This document shows, piece after piece, positions 12,278 to 22,502 of a stretch of DNA of 64,000 nucleotides. The DNA is from Kovacikia minuta CCNUW1 (lineage in GTDB: Bacteria; Cyanobacteriota; Cyanobacteriia; Leptolyngbyales; Leptolyngbyaceae). Within the stretch, counting starts at the first letter, position 1. Each line of letters starts with the position of its first letter. The translations under genes were made by a program, and so were the position numbers. The notes beneath the pieces are model-generated. The model was not told the DNA's origin, searched no databases, and was given only the letters and a program-made list of their open reading frames with translations. The stretch covers positions 4,474,536-4,538,535 of the forward strand of contig NZ_CP083582.1 in assembly GCF_020091585.1 (NCBI RefSeq), given 5' to 3'.

Positions 12278-13711
12278 TCAGCTCACTCCATTCCCAATCC
12301 GGTGGATCTTCAAAAAATTCGTTCCACGGGAGACACCCATAGGAATGCCCCCAATAATCAGGATGCGATCGCCCCGGTCTGCCAGATTTCGCTCTAACAA
12401 CAAAGTTTCGGCTTGCTGGGCAACCTCCTCAAAGGTGGTAACTTCCTGATCCAGCAACAGGGGTTTTATTCCCCAGACCAGATTTAAGCGGTGATACACC
12501 TGCACATCGGGGGTCAAGGCAATTACTGGAATTTTGGAGCGTTCCTTAGATGCCAAAATTGCCGAGTAGCCAGTGGCGGTAAAGGCGACAATACAGCGCA
12601 GACCCAGCACGTCATTGATAGCATTCAGGGCTTCACTAATGGCATGGGTTTCATCGGTTTGAGGGGCAGGAAAATTAACAAACTCGGCGTCTTTTTCAAC
12701 TTCGGAGGCAATCCGCGACATAATTTCCACTGCCTGCACCGGATAGGCTCCCACTGCCGATTCCCCTGAAAGCATGATGGCATCGGTGCCATCCATAATT
12801 GCATTGGCAACGTCACTGGCTTCCGCACGGGTGGGACGGGGGTTTTGGATCATGCTCTCCAACATTTGGGTGGCAGTAATCACAGGAATCCCCAGTTGGT
12901 TGCAGCGACGGATTACCCGTTTTTGGATAGTGGGCACCTTTTCCGGTGGCATCTCTACCCCCAGATCGCCCCGTGCCACCATAATCCCGTTGACCACTTT
13001 CAGGATTTCTTCCAGGTTAGCGATCGCCTGGGGTTTCTCCAACTTGGCAATAATCGGTGTGTCTGGTCTCCCCTGTTGGGCAATAAATTCCTTCAGAGAA
13101 CGCACATCTTCCGCCTTCCGCACAAAACTGAGGGAAACCCAATCGACTCCCTGCGCCAGCCCAAATTCCAGATCCTGCCTATCCTTATCGGTCATGGAGG
13201 GTAGTCGCAGATCCAGACTGGGAAAGTTGGCCCCCTTATGGCTGGTCAGAATGCCTCCTTTAATGATTTCGCACTGCACCGCATGACCAATGATCTCCGC
13301 CACTTTCAACTCAAACACTCCATCCGCCAGCAGAATTTGGGTTCCCGGTGTCGCTTCTTCGGCAATGAGGGGGTAGTCGATCGAAACCGTGTTGGGCTGA
13401 TGGCTAAACTCATCTACGGGCACCAGGGTCAGCATTTCCCCTTCAACCAATTCAATGCCCTGGGGGGGCAAATCTCCGACCCGAATTTTGGGTCCTTGTA
13501 AATCTTGCAAAATGGTAATCGGCGTGTCCAGTTCTTCTGAGACTGCCCGCACCAGGGCGATCGTTTGAGCATGATCCTCATAGCTACCGTGGGAGAAATT
13601 CAACCGTGCCACATTCATACCCGCCCGTACCATCCGCTTAAATACTTCTGGAATTCGGCTGGCAGGACCGATCGTGGCAACAATCTTGGTCAGATGGGCT
13701 GGAGTTGACAT
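12278..13711 (-). CDS. pyk: Pyruvate kinase
   Basis: It catalyses the last glycolytic step, phosphoenolpyruvate plus ADP to pyruvate plus ATP. The protein is 477 residues. It starts with [17 protein letters not shown] and [12 protein letters not shown]; the active-site Lys is in [11 protein letters not shown]; metal and substrate ligands lie in [18 protein letters not shown], followed by [10 protein letters not shown] and [24 protein letters not shown]. The C-terminal regulatory domain, with [17 protein letters not shown], is complete. No extra C-terminal PEP-utiliser-like domain is present. It is the most upstream gene of the same-strand cluster, so the cluster promoter probably lies in the ~100 bases before 13711, but I could not define one. 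Confidence 0.95.
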   Translation of the reverse strand: MSTPAHLTKIVATIGPASRIPEVFKRMVRAGMNVARLNFSHGSYEDHAQTIALVRAVSEELDTPITILQDLQGPKIRVGDLPPQGIELVEGEMLTLVPVDEFSHQPNTVSIDYPLIAEEATPGTQILLADGVFELKVAEIIGHAVQCEIIKGGILTSHKGANFPSLDLRLPSMTDKDRQDLEFGLAQGVDWVSLSFVRKAEDVRSLKEFIAQQGRPDTPIIAKLEKPQAIANLEEILKVVNGIMVARGDLGVEMPPEKVPTIQKRVIRRCNQLGIPVITATQMLESMIQNPRPTRAEASDVANAIMDGTDAIMLSGESAVGAYPVQAVEIMSRIASEVEKDAEFVNFPAPQTDETHAISEALNAINDVLGLRCIVAFTATGYSAILASKERSKIPVIALTPDVQVYHRLNLVWGIKPLLLDQEVTTFEEVAQQAETLLLERNLADRGDRILIIGGIPMGVSRGTNFLKIHRIGNGVS

Positions 13712-13819
13712 GGACGTAATGGATAGAGATTTTGGCTCATACGCCCTTACTGTCCAACACCTTTCTGGAGTGCCTGAAGAAATTCAACTTGATTAAAGAA
13801 ACCTCCATTTCTTGATGGT

Positions 13820-14212
13820 GTGTTTTTGCCACCCGACAGCACCGATGCAGGTGCTGTCTATTATCATGATCTACAAATTTGGCAATTGAGTCGAGTGGAG
13901 GTGGAAGCGATGCTAGGACTGACCTTGCAGGAAACAAGGGTCTATCAAGAAGCGAAGACAGAGGGAGAACAGATTGGGGAGCAGCGGGGACGACAGCAGG
14001 AAGCAACTAGTCTGGTCTCAAGGCTCTTGACCCGACGACTCAACCAGGAGTTGTCAGCCGAAGTAAAGGCGCAGGTGGAAGCTCTGCCATTAGCCCAACT
14101 GGAGAGGTTGACCGAGACATTACTCGATTTCACTAGTTTGGATGAGTTGCTAACCTGGTTGGGTGGGAATCAAACGAGTGAGGGCGATCTCGCTCCTGAA
14201 ATCGGCGATTAA
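13820..14212 (+). pseudogene. Rpn/PD-(D/E)XK nuclease-family transposase, C-terminal remnant
   Basis: Only the C-terminal part of a common cyanobacterial Rpn-type protein is present: SRVEVEAMLGL, TRVYQEAKTEGEQ, a Gln/Glu/Arg-rich helix EQIGEQRGRQQEA and the DUF4351-like end LLTRRLNQELSAEVKAQVEAL. Full-length relatives are roughly 250-300 residues with an N-terminal nuclease core that is absent here. The apparent start at 13820 is a GTG without a convincing ribosome-binding site, and the first ~20 residues do not resemble the family. I regard it as a decayed fragment next to the divergent pyk gene. Confidence 0.65.
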
Positions 14213-14420
14213 TTGCATGATAGCTTGCGGGAAGCGATCGCGAATCACTGAGTGGAACTCACTCTCTACCACGAAGTTGCTTCGGGAACTTGGTCAAATA
14301 AACTCAGGTTTCCACTGATAATATTAGTCATTACCGTTGTTAAGCGCAATTGCATTATACCTAGCCACTTCAGCCAGAGTAAATTTTCAGCTAGCCGTAG
14401 CGATCGCCCTCTAACCATCT

Positions 14421-15320
14421 TCAATCATCTACCATTCCGTGAACCTGCTCCAACGATAACCCCGTCAACTGAGCAATCTGCTCCACCGTCATCCCCTGCT
14501 GCAATAAATTCAGGGCTACCTGCCGCAGTTGTGCCTCCGCTTGCATTGCCCGTTCCGCACTGGTTGGTATCCAGTTTTCCTGCTCGTCATACCAGCGCAA
14601 CCAGTGGCGCGTCACACCCTCAAACTCTCCCCGCCATAGCCCTAATCCTAATTTCAACTCCGAGATCCAAATGCGAGGTTGGGTTAGGTCAAGTGGCTGT
14701 TCCTGATAGTGTCCGCCCGTCAGTTGAAAGAAACGCAACCGATTTGTGTAGCGGCTAAACACAATGTAATAGGGAACCCGCAGGATTTGCTCATAGACTT
14801 CCCACTTTCGGGGTGGCATTTCTCTGATTGCCTGACCATTTCCCGCTTCTAGTGTTGCATCTGCTGCTTCATTCGGTTCAGGAGATGCTGTTACTAAACT
14901 GTTGCCCTCATCTGGTTCCGCGTACTCTCCCAAGTCCTCCTTCTCAGTTCCCGGTGATAGCAATTCAATCACCACAAAGGGATCAACTCCCTCCTGCCAG
15001 ATCACATAGCTCGATCGCAAATCCGTCCCATCATAAAGGCGAGGCACCCCCACCACTAAAAACCAGTCCGGGCGCTTGTACCACTGAGGTTGGCGCACAT
15101 CATAATAAAGGTTAAGATCCGTCCCGGTAAAAATTTGGTCTCGCGCATAACCACTGAGACGCAGCGTTGCACTCAACAACTGGGGCTGCAAATCATGAAA
15201 CTCATCAGGCAAACCAGACTCCTCAGGATCTTCGCTGGGCAAATCATACATCGTTGGCAGCGTCTCCCTTGGCGAGAGGGGTGGCTCCATTTGCGGTATA
15301 GGGTAAGAACGCTGGTTCAT
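14421..15320 (-). CDS. Uma2-family (DUF820) restriction-endonuclease-like protein
   Basis: The core carries the PD-(D/E)XK-like pattern of Uma2 proteins: a GTDLNLYYD strand, RPDWFLVVGVPRLY, VWQEGVDPFVVIELLSPGTEKEDLG (the Asp/Glu pair of the fold), then YEQILRVPYYIVFSR. After the core come YTNRLRFFQLTGGHYQEQP and a C-terminal helical tail, TVEQIAQLTGLSLEQV, usual for these proteins. A 40-residue segment rich in Glu, Ala and Pro is inserted between the ELLSPG strand and the YEQIL strand. Uma2 genes are highly multiplied in cyanobacteria; their biological role is not established. I chose the ATG at 15320 (299 residues) over the TTG at 15380. Confidence 0.8.
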   Translation of the reverse strand: MNQRSYPIPQMEPPLSPRETLPTMYDLPSEDPEESGLPDEFHDLQPQLLSATLRLSGYARDQIFTGTDLNLYYDVRQPQWYKRPDWFLVVGVPRLYDGTDLRSSYVIWQEGVDPFVVIELLSPGTEKEDLGEYAEPDEGNSLVTASPEPNEAADATLEAGNGQAIREMPPRKWEVYEQILRVPYYIVFSRYTNRLRFFQLTGGHYQEQPLDLTQPRIWISELKLGLGLWRGEFEGVTRHWLRWYDEQENWIPTSAERAMQAEAQLRQVALNLLQQGMTVEQIAQLTGLSLEQVHGMVDD

Positions 15321-15415
15321 CGTAGAAGTTAAGACTGCTGCGCTTATCCTCCATTGTGCCTCATCGGTGAGGTTGGGCAAGAGGGATTGCGATCAATCCG
15401 CCACTCTGACTAGAA

Positions 15416-15465
15416 AATGGGGAGTAGGGAGTGGGGAGTGGGGAGTGGGGCAGAGATTTTCATGC
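15416..15465. repeat. GGGGAGT short tandem repeat
   Basis: Five or so contiguous GGGGAGT-type units in the spacer between the Uma2 gene and the DUF3611 gene. Confidence 0.7.
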
Positions 15466-15575
15466 TTGGGGGTGGGGAGAGATCACGGGAGGCTAGCAGT
15501 GCGCTATCCACCCATCAATTACCCCTTACGAATTCCGCTCTAAGCATACTTCTCAGCCATCCTCAGCAGCTAATA

Positions 15576-16133
15576 TTACGCTTTGCTAACTCGCTTGAGT
15601 AACCAGAAGGAAATTGCCACACCCAAAAATTCAGCCGCAAACATGCAAATGCCTGCCTGAACCACAAAGATATCCAGTGGTTCAATTAGCTGTTTCGATT
15701 GGTAGATCGTGGCTCCCTGGGGAATCGTGAGTGCTTTTGTGAGCAGTGCTCCCACCACAATTTGAGTTGCAACCAGGGTCAGCAGCATCGCAATCAGGTG
15801 GGCGTTGACACCCAACCGCAGGGCGCGCATCACTTCTCCCTTGGGGGGGTAAATATCTGGACTGGAAGCAAGCAACCGTTTGGCAAGGCGGGTATAGTGA
15901 TGCATCCAGTAAACGCCAAACCCCAGTGCCACAATCCCACCGAGGGCAGAGAACAGGGCTGGACCAGATTTGATATTGATATTGAAGTTGGGGTCAGCGA
16001 TCGCAAACAGCAAAATCCCAGCACTTACCGCCGTCAACACCAGTTCTATCCAGAATCCTGCCCAACTGGACACCCGAAAGAAACCCGCAATCTCATGCCG
16101 TGCTTCCGCTGAGGTGTGAAGATGATCTGCCAT
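15576..16133 (-). CDS. DUF3611-family membrane protein
   Basis: The protein has 185 residues with four predicted membrane helices: roughly FWIELVLTAVSAGILLFAI, ALFSALGGIVALGFGVYWM, AHLIAMLLTLVATQIVVGAL and IFVVQAGICMFAAEFLGVAI. The soluble N-terminus has SAEARHEIAGFFRVSSWAGF, and the loop after helix 2 has HHYTRLAKRLL. This arrangement fits the cyanobacterial/plastid DUF3611 family of unknown function. No enzymatic motif is visible. The gene stands alone. A miniature element lies upstream at 16162-16365. Confidence 0.8.
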   Translation of the reverse strand: MADHLHTSAEARHEIAGFFRVSSWAGFWIELVLTAVSAGILLFAIADPNFNINIKSGPALFSALGGIVALGFGVYWMHHYTRLAKRLLASSPDIYPPKGEVMRALRLGVNAHLIAMLLTLVATQIVVGALLTKALTIPQGATIYQSKQLIEPLDIFVVQAGICMFAAEFLGVAISFWLLKRVSKA

Positions 16134-16161
16134 GCCAATAATTACTTGTAAATCAGAGTGT

Positions 16162-16365
16162 TATACCAAATTAAATTGAGAATAGGGCAGATGTCTGTAG
16201 CGATTGTCTTGAAAGTCAAGCGGAATTGAGGAGAAAGTTACGCTCTCTAAACAGGCATGACAATCGGACGGTTCTGGGGGGGGCAGTTGAGTTAACAAAT
16301 CGGATAGTTGAGAGCCTTGACCAAACCCGCCCCTAAAGGCATCTGCCCTATTAGGCGTTGGTATA
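16162..16365. mobile_element. Miniature inverted-repeat element with TATACCAA ends
   Basis: The left end TATACCAA at 16162-16169 is the inverse of TTGGTATA at 16358-16365. The inner ends are also inverted: AATAGGGCAGATG at 16181-16193 against CATCTGCCCTATT at 16340-16352. The interior ~145 bp has no coding potential. This is the layout of a non-autonomous transposon remnant. Confidence 0.65.
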
Positions 16366-16367
16366 TT

Positions 16368-16425
16368 GCGATCCTATTCGGATTGAGAGAAAGGATTCCG
16401 ATGAAATCCCTTCTCTCAAAGCCTC
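16368..16425. repeat. GCGATCCTAT hairpin repeat, copy 1
   Basis: It begins GCGATCCTATTCGGATTG and contains a 15-bp stem with one mismatch, TTGAGAGAAAGGATT at 16383-16397 against AATCCCTTCTCTCAA at about 16406-16420. The first ~18 bases match the repeat at 17899 upstream of the invertase, so related copies bracket that gene. Confidence 0.6.
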
Positions 16426-16472
16426 TCCACCCCCCAACCAATTCTTCCTTACCACCTACCGCCCCATCCCCC

Positions 16473-17861
16473 TTACCTGCACGGAGCTACACCTGGATCT
16501 TCATCAAAGCAAATTAGCGACAAATGATTAGGGTTTTCTTGGAGGGCTTTGGCGAGGAGATATCCGGCGATCGTCCAGGTTTGAAATTTGCGGGCTTCTT
16601 TGCCAACTAATCTGCCGTTTCTGCCATCGTAGTATTCTGCCCACTGATCAATCAGCAATCGTTTTTCAGCGACTTCCAGCGCCCCCTGGAGCAGTTCGGG
16701 TCGGTCTGTTTTCAAGGCGGCAACTGCCAGGGACCAGAGCAACACGGGCCAGTTGCCACCATTGTGGTAAGACCAGGGAATATTTTTCGGGTCCGATCCA
16801 GTAATGGTGCGCCAATCCTGCCCTTCGACAGCGGGGTAGCAGATTTTGAATGGCATGTGTCCTACCAAATCCTGCCAACGTTGGGCAATCAAATCCATGA
16901 TTGCCTGAGCTTGTTGGGGGGTTGCCAGACAGGTGGCGATCGCCAATAAATTTCCCTGACCAAAGAAGCGAAAGTCAATTTGTCCAGGTCCCACGTTTCC
17001 TGCCAGGTAGCCGCCTGTGTCGGGTAGCCAATCGGTTAGCCAGGGGGGAATCGTATCCGGGTAAACATTGAACTTGTTAATCGCAGCTTCGCCAAACTCT
17101 TCGCCCCGGTAGCGATAGATTTCGTTCAAACGTTGGAGGTCAAGCCAGTAATAGGAGCGGACGTGATAGGTCAGGTGGCTGAGGCGCGTTTGCACAGCTT
17201 GCAGATACATATCGCCAGGATCACCGGGAAGAAGTAGTTCCTCAGCCGCTCGCAGAGCCGCATGGAAAAGCGCCTGGATCTCCAGGGGATAACCATAAAC
17301 TCCCATCCGCCGATCGATCATAAAGGAGCCATCAGGTACCAATAACGTTGGAAACATATCAAACCGAGATTCCAGACACAGTTTCAAAATCAAATGAATG
17401 CCATGTTGGAAATCCGCCCCCTGTGCCAGTTCCAGATCGCCGGTTGCTTTCACATAGGCTCGCAGCAGAATTAGCCACCAGAAGCAGGAATCGATCGGTG
17501 CCACCCGCGCGATCGCCTGCTCGCCAAAGTCCGCCAGCAAATATTCCTCATCTCCCCTGGAAACCACCTTAAAACTGGCAGGCTTTAAACCCTGCCCTGG
17601 CTCAAAGCAGTCCAGTCTTTTTTCCTGGCTCTGAAGCCCTAACACCTCAATCAAAAAATTGCGAACAATGTCTGGTTTCCCTTCAATTAAAAAAAACAGA
17701 CCAGAGGAGACAAAATCCCGCACAAAGCACTGGTCATAGTTAAGCGCTTCGACTTCTGGATCGCAGGCAGCAACCGTTCCAATGGGTTTGCCCTGGTAAT
17801 AAACGATCGATGCCTCCAGAGCTTTGCGGGCTTCCTTAATCAGGGTACTTTCTGCAAGCAT
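16473..17861 (-). CDS. invA: Alkaline/neutral invertase (GH100)
   Basis: The enzyme hydrolyses sucrose to glucose and fructose in the cytoplasm. The 462-residue protein matches glycoside hydrolase family 100 over its full length: [20 protein letters not shown] with [53 protein letters not shown], the [13 protein letters not shown] stretch, and [15 protein letters not shown] near the C-terminus. The catalytic Asp is expected in the DRRMGVYG segment by family knowledge. No signal peptide is present, in line with an intracellular role. The glucose released could feed glk and pgi encoded 6-7 kb away. Related hairpin repeats lie on both sides of the gene. Confidence 0.92.
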   Translation of the reverse strand: MLAESTLIKEARKALEASIVYYQGKPIGTVAACDPEVEALNYDQCFVRDFVSSGLFFLIEGKPDIVRNFLIEVLGLQSQEKRLDCFEPGQGLKPASFKVVSRGDEEYLLADFGEQAIARVAPIDSCFWWLILLRAYVKATGDLELAQGADFQHGIHLILKLCLESRFDMFPTLLVPDGSFMIDRRMGVYGYPLEIQALFHAALRAAEELLLPGDPGDMYLQAVQTRLSHLTYHVRSYYWLDLQRLNEIYRYRGEEFGEAAINKFNVYPDTIPPWLTDWLPDTGGYLAGNVGPGQIDFRFFGQGNLLAIATCLATPQQAQAIMDLIAQRWQDLVGHMPFKICYPAVEGQDWRTITGSDPKNIPWSYHNGGNWPVLLWSLAVAALKTDRPELLQGALEVAEKRLLIDQWAEYYDGRNGRLVGKEARKFQTWTIAGYLLAKALQENPNHLSLICFDEDPGVAPCR

Positions 17862-17898
17862 GAACCATCTATCTCCCCAACTGATTCAATCAATATAA

Positions 17899-17997
17899 AG
17901 CGATCCTATCTGGATTGTGAAAGGACTTTCCCGGAGGGAAAGTTCTTTCACAACTCTCCTTTTTCACCAATGAGTCAGGACCGCTATATAGCGGTCC
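17899..17997. repeat. GCGATCCTAT hairpin repeat, copy 2, plus 20-bp palindrome
   Basis: It begins GCGATCCTATCTGGATTG. An 18-bp near-perfect stem pairs 17915-17932 with 17936-17953 over a three-base loop. It is followed by the perfect palindrome GGACCGCTATATAGCGGTCC at 17978-17997. Either could affect transcription upstream of invA. Confidence 0.65.
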
Positions 17998-18106
17998 CCA
18001 AAATATAATCGCAAGAAAGCAGAAATAGAAGGAAATCAGTCACCTTCTTTGTTCGGCTAGCTTCAACAAATCAATTTATCCTTTATCCAGAAGGAAATTA
18101 CTATAA

Positions 18107-18135
18107 ATCCCCAACTTTTCAAAAAAGTCGGGGAT
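18107..18135. repeat. GATCCCC-family hairpin; possible pnp terminator
   Basis: ATCCCCAACTTTT pairs with AAAAGTCGGGGAT, with one mismatch and a short A-rich loop. It is a diverged relative of the hairpin at 1882-1915 and lies 57 bases past the pnp stop on the minus strand. Confidence 0.5.
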
Positions 18136-18191
18136 CTCAATCCACTTATTTCAGTGTCCTTTCTGGTCGAGAGCCGATTATCTCAACCAAC

Positions 18192-20343
18192 CTAACCGAC
18201 AGCAGCCGCTTCGCGGGCAGCCGCCGCTTCGTCGGGATGAATACCCAAACGAGTCAGGTTAATCCGTCCTCGGTTGTCAATTTCGCGGACTTTGACGATT
18301 ACCTCATCGCCTACCGACACCTCATCCTCCACCTTGCCAACGCGGTAGTCCGCCAATTGGGAAATGTGGATCATGCCTTCTTTGCCAGGAAGAAACTCGA
18401 CAAATGCGCCGATCGGGATAATGCGAGTCACCTTTCCAGCGTAGACATCGCCTTGATTCAGCTTACGGGTCATACCCTGGATAATGGCGCGGGCGCGTTT
18501 TGCCTGCTCGCCATCCACCGAGGAAATGGTGACGATCCCACTATCCTCAATATCGATTTTGGCTCCCGTTTCTTCCGTAATGCCCTTGATCGTCTTTCCA
18601 CCGGGACCAATGATCATCCCAATGAATTCTGGATCGATCTTGATCGTCAACAGACGGGGCGCAAAGGGCGACATCTCAATACGGGGTTTGTCGATCGCCT
18701 CCAGCATCTTAGACAGAATGTGCAATCGGGCTGGTTTTGCCTGGTTAATTGCCTGGGCAATCACTTCCATTGGCAACCCATTGATTTTCATATCCAATTG
18801 GAGCGCGGTAATCCCAGAGTCGGTTCCCGCCACTTTGAAGTCCATGTCTCCCAGGAAATCTTCAATCCCCTGAATATCCGTTAAAACGCGAACCTCATCC
18901 CCTTCCTTAATTAATCCCATTGCGGCTCCGCTAACGGGTTTGGTAAGTAGGAGCGCCCGCATCCATCAGCGCCAGGGTAGAACCGGAAACCGACCCCATT
19001 GAGGTAGAACCGTTAGAAGATAACACCTCAGACACAACCCGAATCACATAGGGAAATTCTTCCTTCTGGGGTAAAACGGGTAACAGGGCACGTTCTGCCA
19101 GAGCACCATGCCCAACCTCACGCCGACCAGGCGATCTCATGGGGCGCGTTTCTCCTACGGAATAGGGGGGGAAGTTGTAGTGATGCAGATAGCGCTTTTT
19201 CTCGTCGGGATGCAAATCATCTAACTCCTGTGCATCCCCAGGAGTTCCCAGGGTAACAGCCGAAAGTACCTGGGTCAGCCCCCGATTAAACAGACCACTC
19301 CCATGAACCCGCCGAGGTAATACCCCCGTCCGACAGGAAATGGGACGAACCTCATCCAGCTTACGACCATCGACCCGCACGTTGTCTTCAATTACCTGAC
19401 GGCGCATGAAAACTTTGGTCACATCCTTGAAGGTGTTACTGAGCGCCTTGGGATTCGCCGCCGCCGCTACCTTGACCGGATCTTCATCGGGCAGCTCAGC
19501 GATCGCGGCTTCCACGGATGCTTTAATTTCATCCAGTGCCGCATCGCGCACATTTTTGTCTGCCTCAAACCGTCCCAATACTTCTTTGACGGGTTGCGTC
19601 ACCCGCTCCCGAATGAAATTTTCCAGGGTCGAGTCCACCGCTGGTGGGCTTTCCTGAACCAGTTCAATGCCCAATTCAGTCAGCAACTCGTGCTGTGCCT
19701 GGATCAGGTCACGCACCGCTTCGTAACCAAAATCGATCGCCTCAATCACATCCTGTTCCGGCAACTGGTTCGCTCCAGCTTCGACCATGATCACGCCTTC
19801 GGGCGTCCCAGCAACAACCAAATCCAAATCCCCTGATTCGATTTCACTGTAGGTGGGATTGATCACAAAGTCATCGCCGACCAGACCGACGCGCACGGCT
19901 GCCATGGGGCCATTAAAGGGAATTTTCGCCAGCAGAACGGCGATCGAAGCTCCTGTTACTGCCAGCACATCAGGGGGAACCCGTTCATCCATAGATAGGG
20001 TAGTGGCAACCACCTGAATATCATCCCGCAACCAACCGGGGAACAGAGGACGCAAGGGACGATCAACCAGACGACTAATCAACGTAGCTTTTTCGGGGGG
20101 GCGACCTTCGCGCCGGAGAAACCCTCCCGGAATTCGTCCTGCTGCATATAAACGTTCTTCATAATCAACCAGGAGGGGCAGAAAATCGATGCCTTCTCTT
20201 CCTGCTGCGCGGGTTGCTGTAACCAAAACCGCCGTATCTTCTGATTGAATGAGAACGGCACCTCCTGCCTGTGGAGCGAGCAAACCAACTTTCAGCCGAA
20301 TATCCCTTCCATCAAAGGATATCGACTTCTCGAATTCTTTCAT
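18192..20343 (-). pseudogene. pnp: Polynucleotide phosphorylase, split by a one-base frameshift
   Basis: PNPase degrades RNA 3'-to-5' by phosphorolysis. The upstream frame (20343 to 18931) covers both RNase PH domains and the linker: [54 protein letters not shown] and [22 protein letters not shown]. It then stops after GAPTYQTR. The other frame continues with [20 protein letters not shown], then the KH domain ([17 protein letters not shown]) and the S1 domain ([21 protein letters not shown]), to 18192. Joining them gives ~717 residues, normal for the family. The switch lies at 18942-18950; removing one base would give the usual P-I/T-T-K-P-V-S-G. Both halves are otherwise undamaged, so a sequence error is likely. 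I chose ATG 20343, with GAAGGA upstream, over a longer frame from 20397. Confidence 0.92.
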
Positions 20344-20515
20344 GTACTGTGTTATCCTTCTCTCTCTTTCTTTTTGTTTCTGTCGCAATCGTAGCACTGA
20401 TATTTTGAATAGTGCTTTTTATAGCTGCGATCGTCGCAATTTGGTAGTTTATTTTTTTAGAGAAATCTTGAGATTTATAACGCACTCTCTACTTTTCACC
20501 AGCTTTTATATGCAC

Positions 20516-22171
20516 TCAAAATAGGGGCAGGCTGGTGCCCAGACTAACTCCAAAAACCAGTCCATTGAAGTCAACAATAGGGTCGGAAGAACGCCCAAAA
20601 CTATAGCCCGCAAATAGGTTGAGTTGGGTGTTGCGAAACATCGTGTAGGTCAAACGGATACCAATTTGGTGGTAGGCGTCTTCCCGCTCCTGCTGGGTAA
20701 AGTGGGCCAGGGTGAACTGATAGTCCAGCCCCACCTGAAGAACGGGTTGGATATCATAATTCAGCGACGCAATCAGGGAGTTGAGAATGCGCGATCGATC
20801 CTTCGGTTCGGCAAACCCAACGCGCAGTTGGTAGAAAGTATTGAGCGAAAGTTTCCCCATCAATCGATCGCGACGGCTCAGTTCCAGCTTAATCCCGTGA
20901 TCGCTGAGAAAGCGCGTGCCCGCAGGTAAACCAAGAATTTTGTCTCTATAAATAAAAAGTTGTTGATAGTTCCAACCCAACCTGGCAAACATGACAGGAG
21001 AAAGCTGCTGAAAAATCCCTACGTCTGCCAGCAACTCGTTGTAGTCGATCTGGCTCTGGGTGGAATAGCGAATAAAGTTGCCATTGACCGAGGCAACCAG
21101 AAATGTTCTTGGTCCCAAAGGGGGAGCAGCAAAAAGCGTTAGCCCAGGACGAAACAACCCATCATCAACGGGATCAACCGCCGAAAACACATTGCTACTC
21201 CTGAAATAATCAACTCTTGCAAGGAGGTAAACAAACGCTGGACGTGGGGGTGGGGGTGGCATCCAGGGCTTGACTGGAAAACAGCCCAGTTCCGGATCAC
21301 AGGTTGACGGGTCCTGGGTTATTTGATTTTGCCCAGGGGAAGCCCCTGCGTTAGGTGGCGGTGGGGAAGGTTGCTCTTGAATCCGCAGAACGCCCAATTC
21401 TGGGTCAACCTCAGGCTGGTTACCCTCTGTCTGACTTAACAGCCACGAGGAGGAATGGAAAGTCGGCTTTAAAGGAGGAATGGAAGACAGCCTACTTAAA
21501 ACCGGAACTGATTGAAACGGTGGCGCAGAATTTAGAGTCGAAGCCAGATAGAAGCTAGGAGAACGAACCAGGTTTGCCTTAAAGCCCCCCGTTTGAATCG
21601 GAGGATTTCCCGATCGCACAGACTCTTTTACCAGAGAAATTGATGGAGTTAAGGAGCCTTTTGGGGTAAAAGAAATCGCTTCAATTTTGCTGGGACGCGA
21701 ATTGAACAACAACGGGGGGGAAATTTTGAGAACCTGCGGCATGGGTTCAATCTGCCGGGTAGATGGGGTCAACCGTACCCCAGCAGAATAAAAAATTTTC
21801 TGGTCAGGTAATTGATAGAACCAGTGACAGTTGGCTAGTTGTGCATCTGAACCGGCATGAATTGCAGGATTCCTCTGTTCAGGCTCCCTTCTCTCCTGCC
21901 AGGGAGATCGACAGAAAAGGGAGTTCGGTTGACTGGCGATCGCTGGCTGAGGAATCATCCACTGCGATTGCACAGAATCTTCTTTCGCATTGAGCAAATC
22001 AGTCGGACTGGGGGCAGACGAGGCCGGACCAGTGATCAACCAGGTACTCCACGCCAGGGCGGAGTACCAAAAATTGAAGCGTGGGGAAATACGTAAGTAG
22101 GACAAGGCTGGGTGAGGACGAATCTGCAAATCAGGAACCGTGTTTTTACGAGCTGAACGGCAGCTCTTCAT
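20516..22171 (-). CDS. Predicted outer-membrane beta-barrel protein with Pro-rich N-terminal region
   Basis: The protein has 551 residues. A basic N-terminus precedes a hydrophobic segment (YSALAWSTWLITGPASS, residues ~36-52) that could be a signal peptide, though it starts unusually far in. Residues ~55-310 are low-complexity, rich in Pro, Ser and Gln, with PSPPPPNAG and PPPPPRP. Residues ~315-551 alternate polar and aromatic residues in strand-like blocks (FLVASVNGNFIRYS, VMFARLGWNYQQLFIY, TFYQLRVGF, QVGLDYQFTLAHF, QIGIRLTYTMF) and end in Leu-Phe. A terminal Phe and such strands are typical of outer-membrane barrels. It is divergent from the FecR-domain gene at 22503, suggesting a shared envelope role. 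No specific family is recognised. Confidence 0.6.
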   Translation of the reverse strand: MKSCRSARKNTVPDLQIRPHPALSYLRISPRFNFWYSALAWSTWLITGPASSAPSPTDLLNAKEDSVQSQWMIPQPAIASQPNSLFCRSPWQERREPEQRNPAIHAGSDAQLANCHWFYQLPDQKIFYSAGVRLTPSTRQIEPMPQVLKISPPLLFNSRPSKIEAISFTPKGSLTPSISLVKESVRSGNPPIQTGGFKANLVRSPSFYLASTLNSAPPFQSVPVLSRLSSIPPLKPTFHSSSWLLSQTEGNQPEVDPELGVLRIQEQPSPPPPNAGASPGQNQITQDPSTCDPELGCFPVKPWMPPPPPRPAFVYLLARVDYFRSSNVFSAVDPVDDGLFRPGLTLFAAPPLGPRTFLVASVNGNFIRYSTQSQIDYNELLADVGIFQQLSPVMFARLGWNYQQLFIYRDKILGLPAGTRFLSDHGIKLELSRRDRLMGKLSLNTFYQLRVGFAEPKDRSRILNSLIASLNYDIQPVLQVGLDYQFTLAHFTQQEREDAYHQIGIRLTYTMFRNTQLNLFAGYSFGRSSDPIVDFNGLVFGVSLGTSLPLF

Positions 22172-22502
22172 GAAGATTTCTTGAAGCTACCTCTGGCGTA
22201 ACTCATTTTTCCAGAATTTTCTGGCGAGTCTATGCCTTTCTTAGATAAGAAATGAAACGGATACTATCCCCCAAAATAGGGATTGTTACGTTTTTGGATG
22301 ACAGTCTAGCCTTGATGTAAGTAAACTGGATATTCAAAATGATGTTGAAACTGCTCTACCGTGTGCTTCACTTTTATACGTAAGCGAAATTACTGAGATG
22401 TGCCCAGACTCCAGACCAATCTAGCCTGGAGATTAGGAGGGTGCCAAGTTCATTCTGGACACAGCACGATCGTCCCCATGGTTCTGAAATTCTGGAGCCG
22501 TC
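22172..22502. other. Divergent promoter region, nothing specific seen
   Basis: The 331-base gap between two divergent envelope-protein genes must carry both promoters. I see no strong hairpin, operator-like repeat or RNA gene. GGAG at about 22493 precedes the ATG at 22503. Confidence 0.35.

Larger units (their letters stand above)
16134..16472. other. Non-coding stretch holding a 204-bp miniature element and a hairpin
   Basis: The spacer between two minus-strand genes contains the inverted-repeat element at 16162-16365 and an adjacent long hairpin at 16383-16420, described separately. Nothing else is evident. Confidence 0.6.
17862..18191. other. Non-coding stretch with three strong hairpins
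   Basis: The spacer between the invA start and the pnp end contains a long hairpin (17915-17953), a perfect 20-bp palindrome (17978-17997) and a GATCCCC-family hairpin (18107-18135). No coding frame is supported. Confidence 0.6.
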
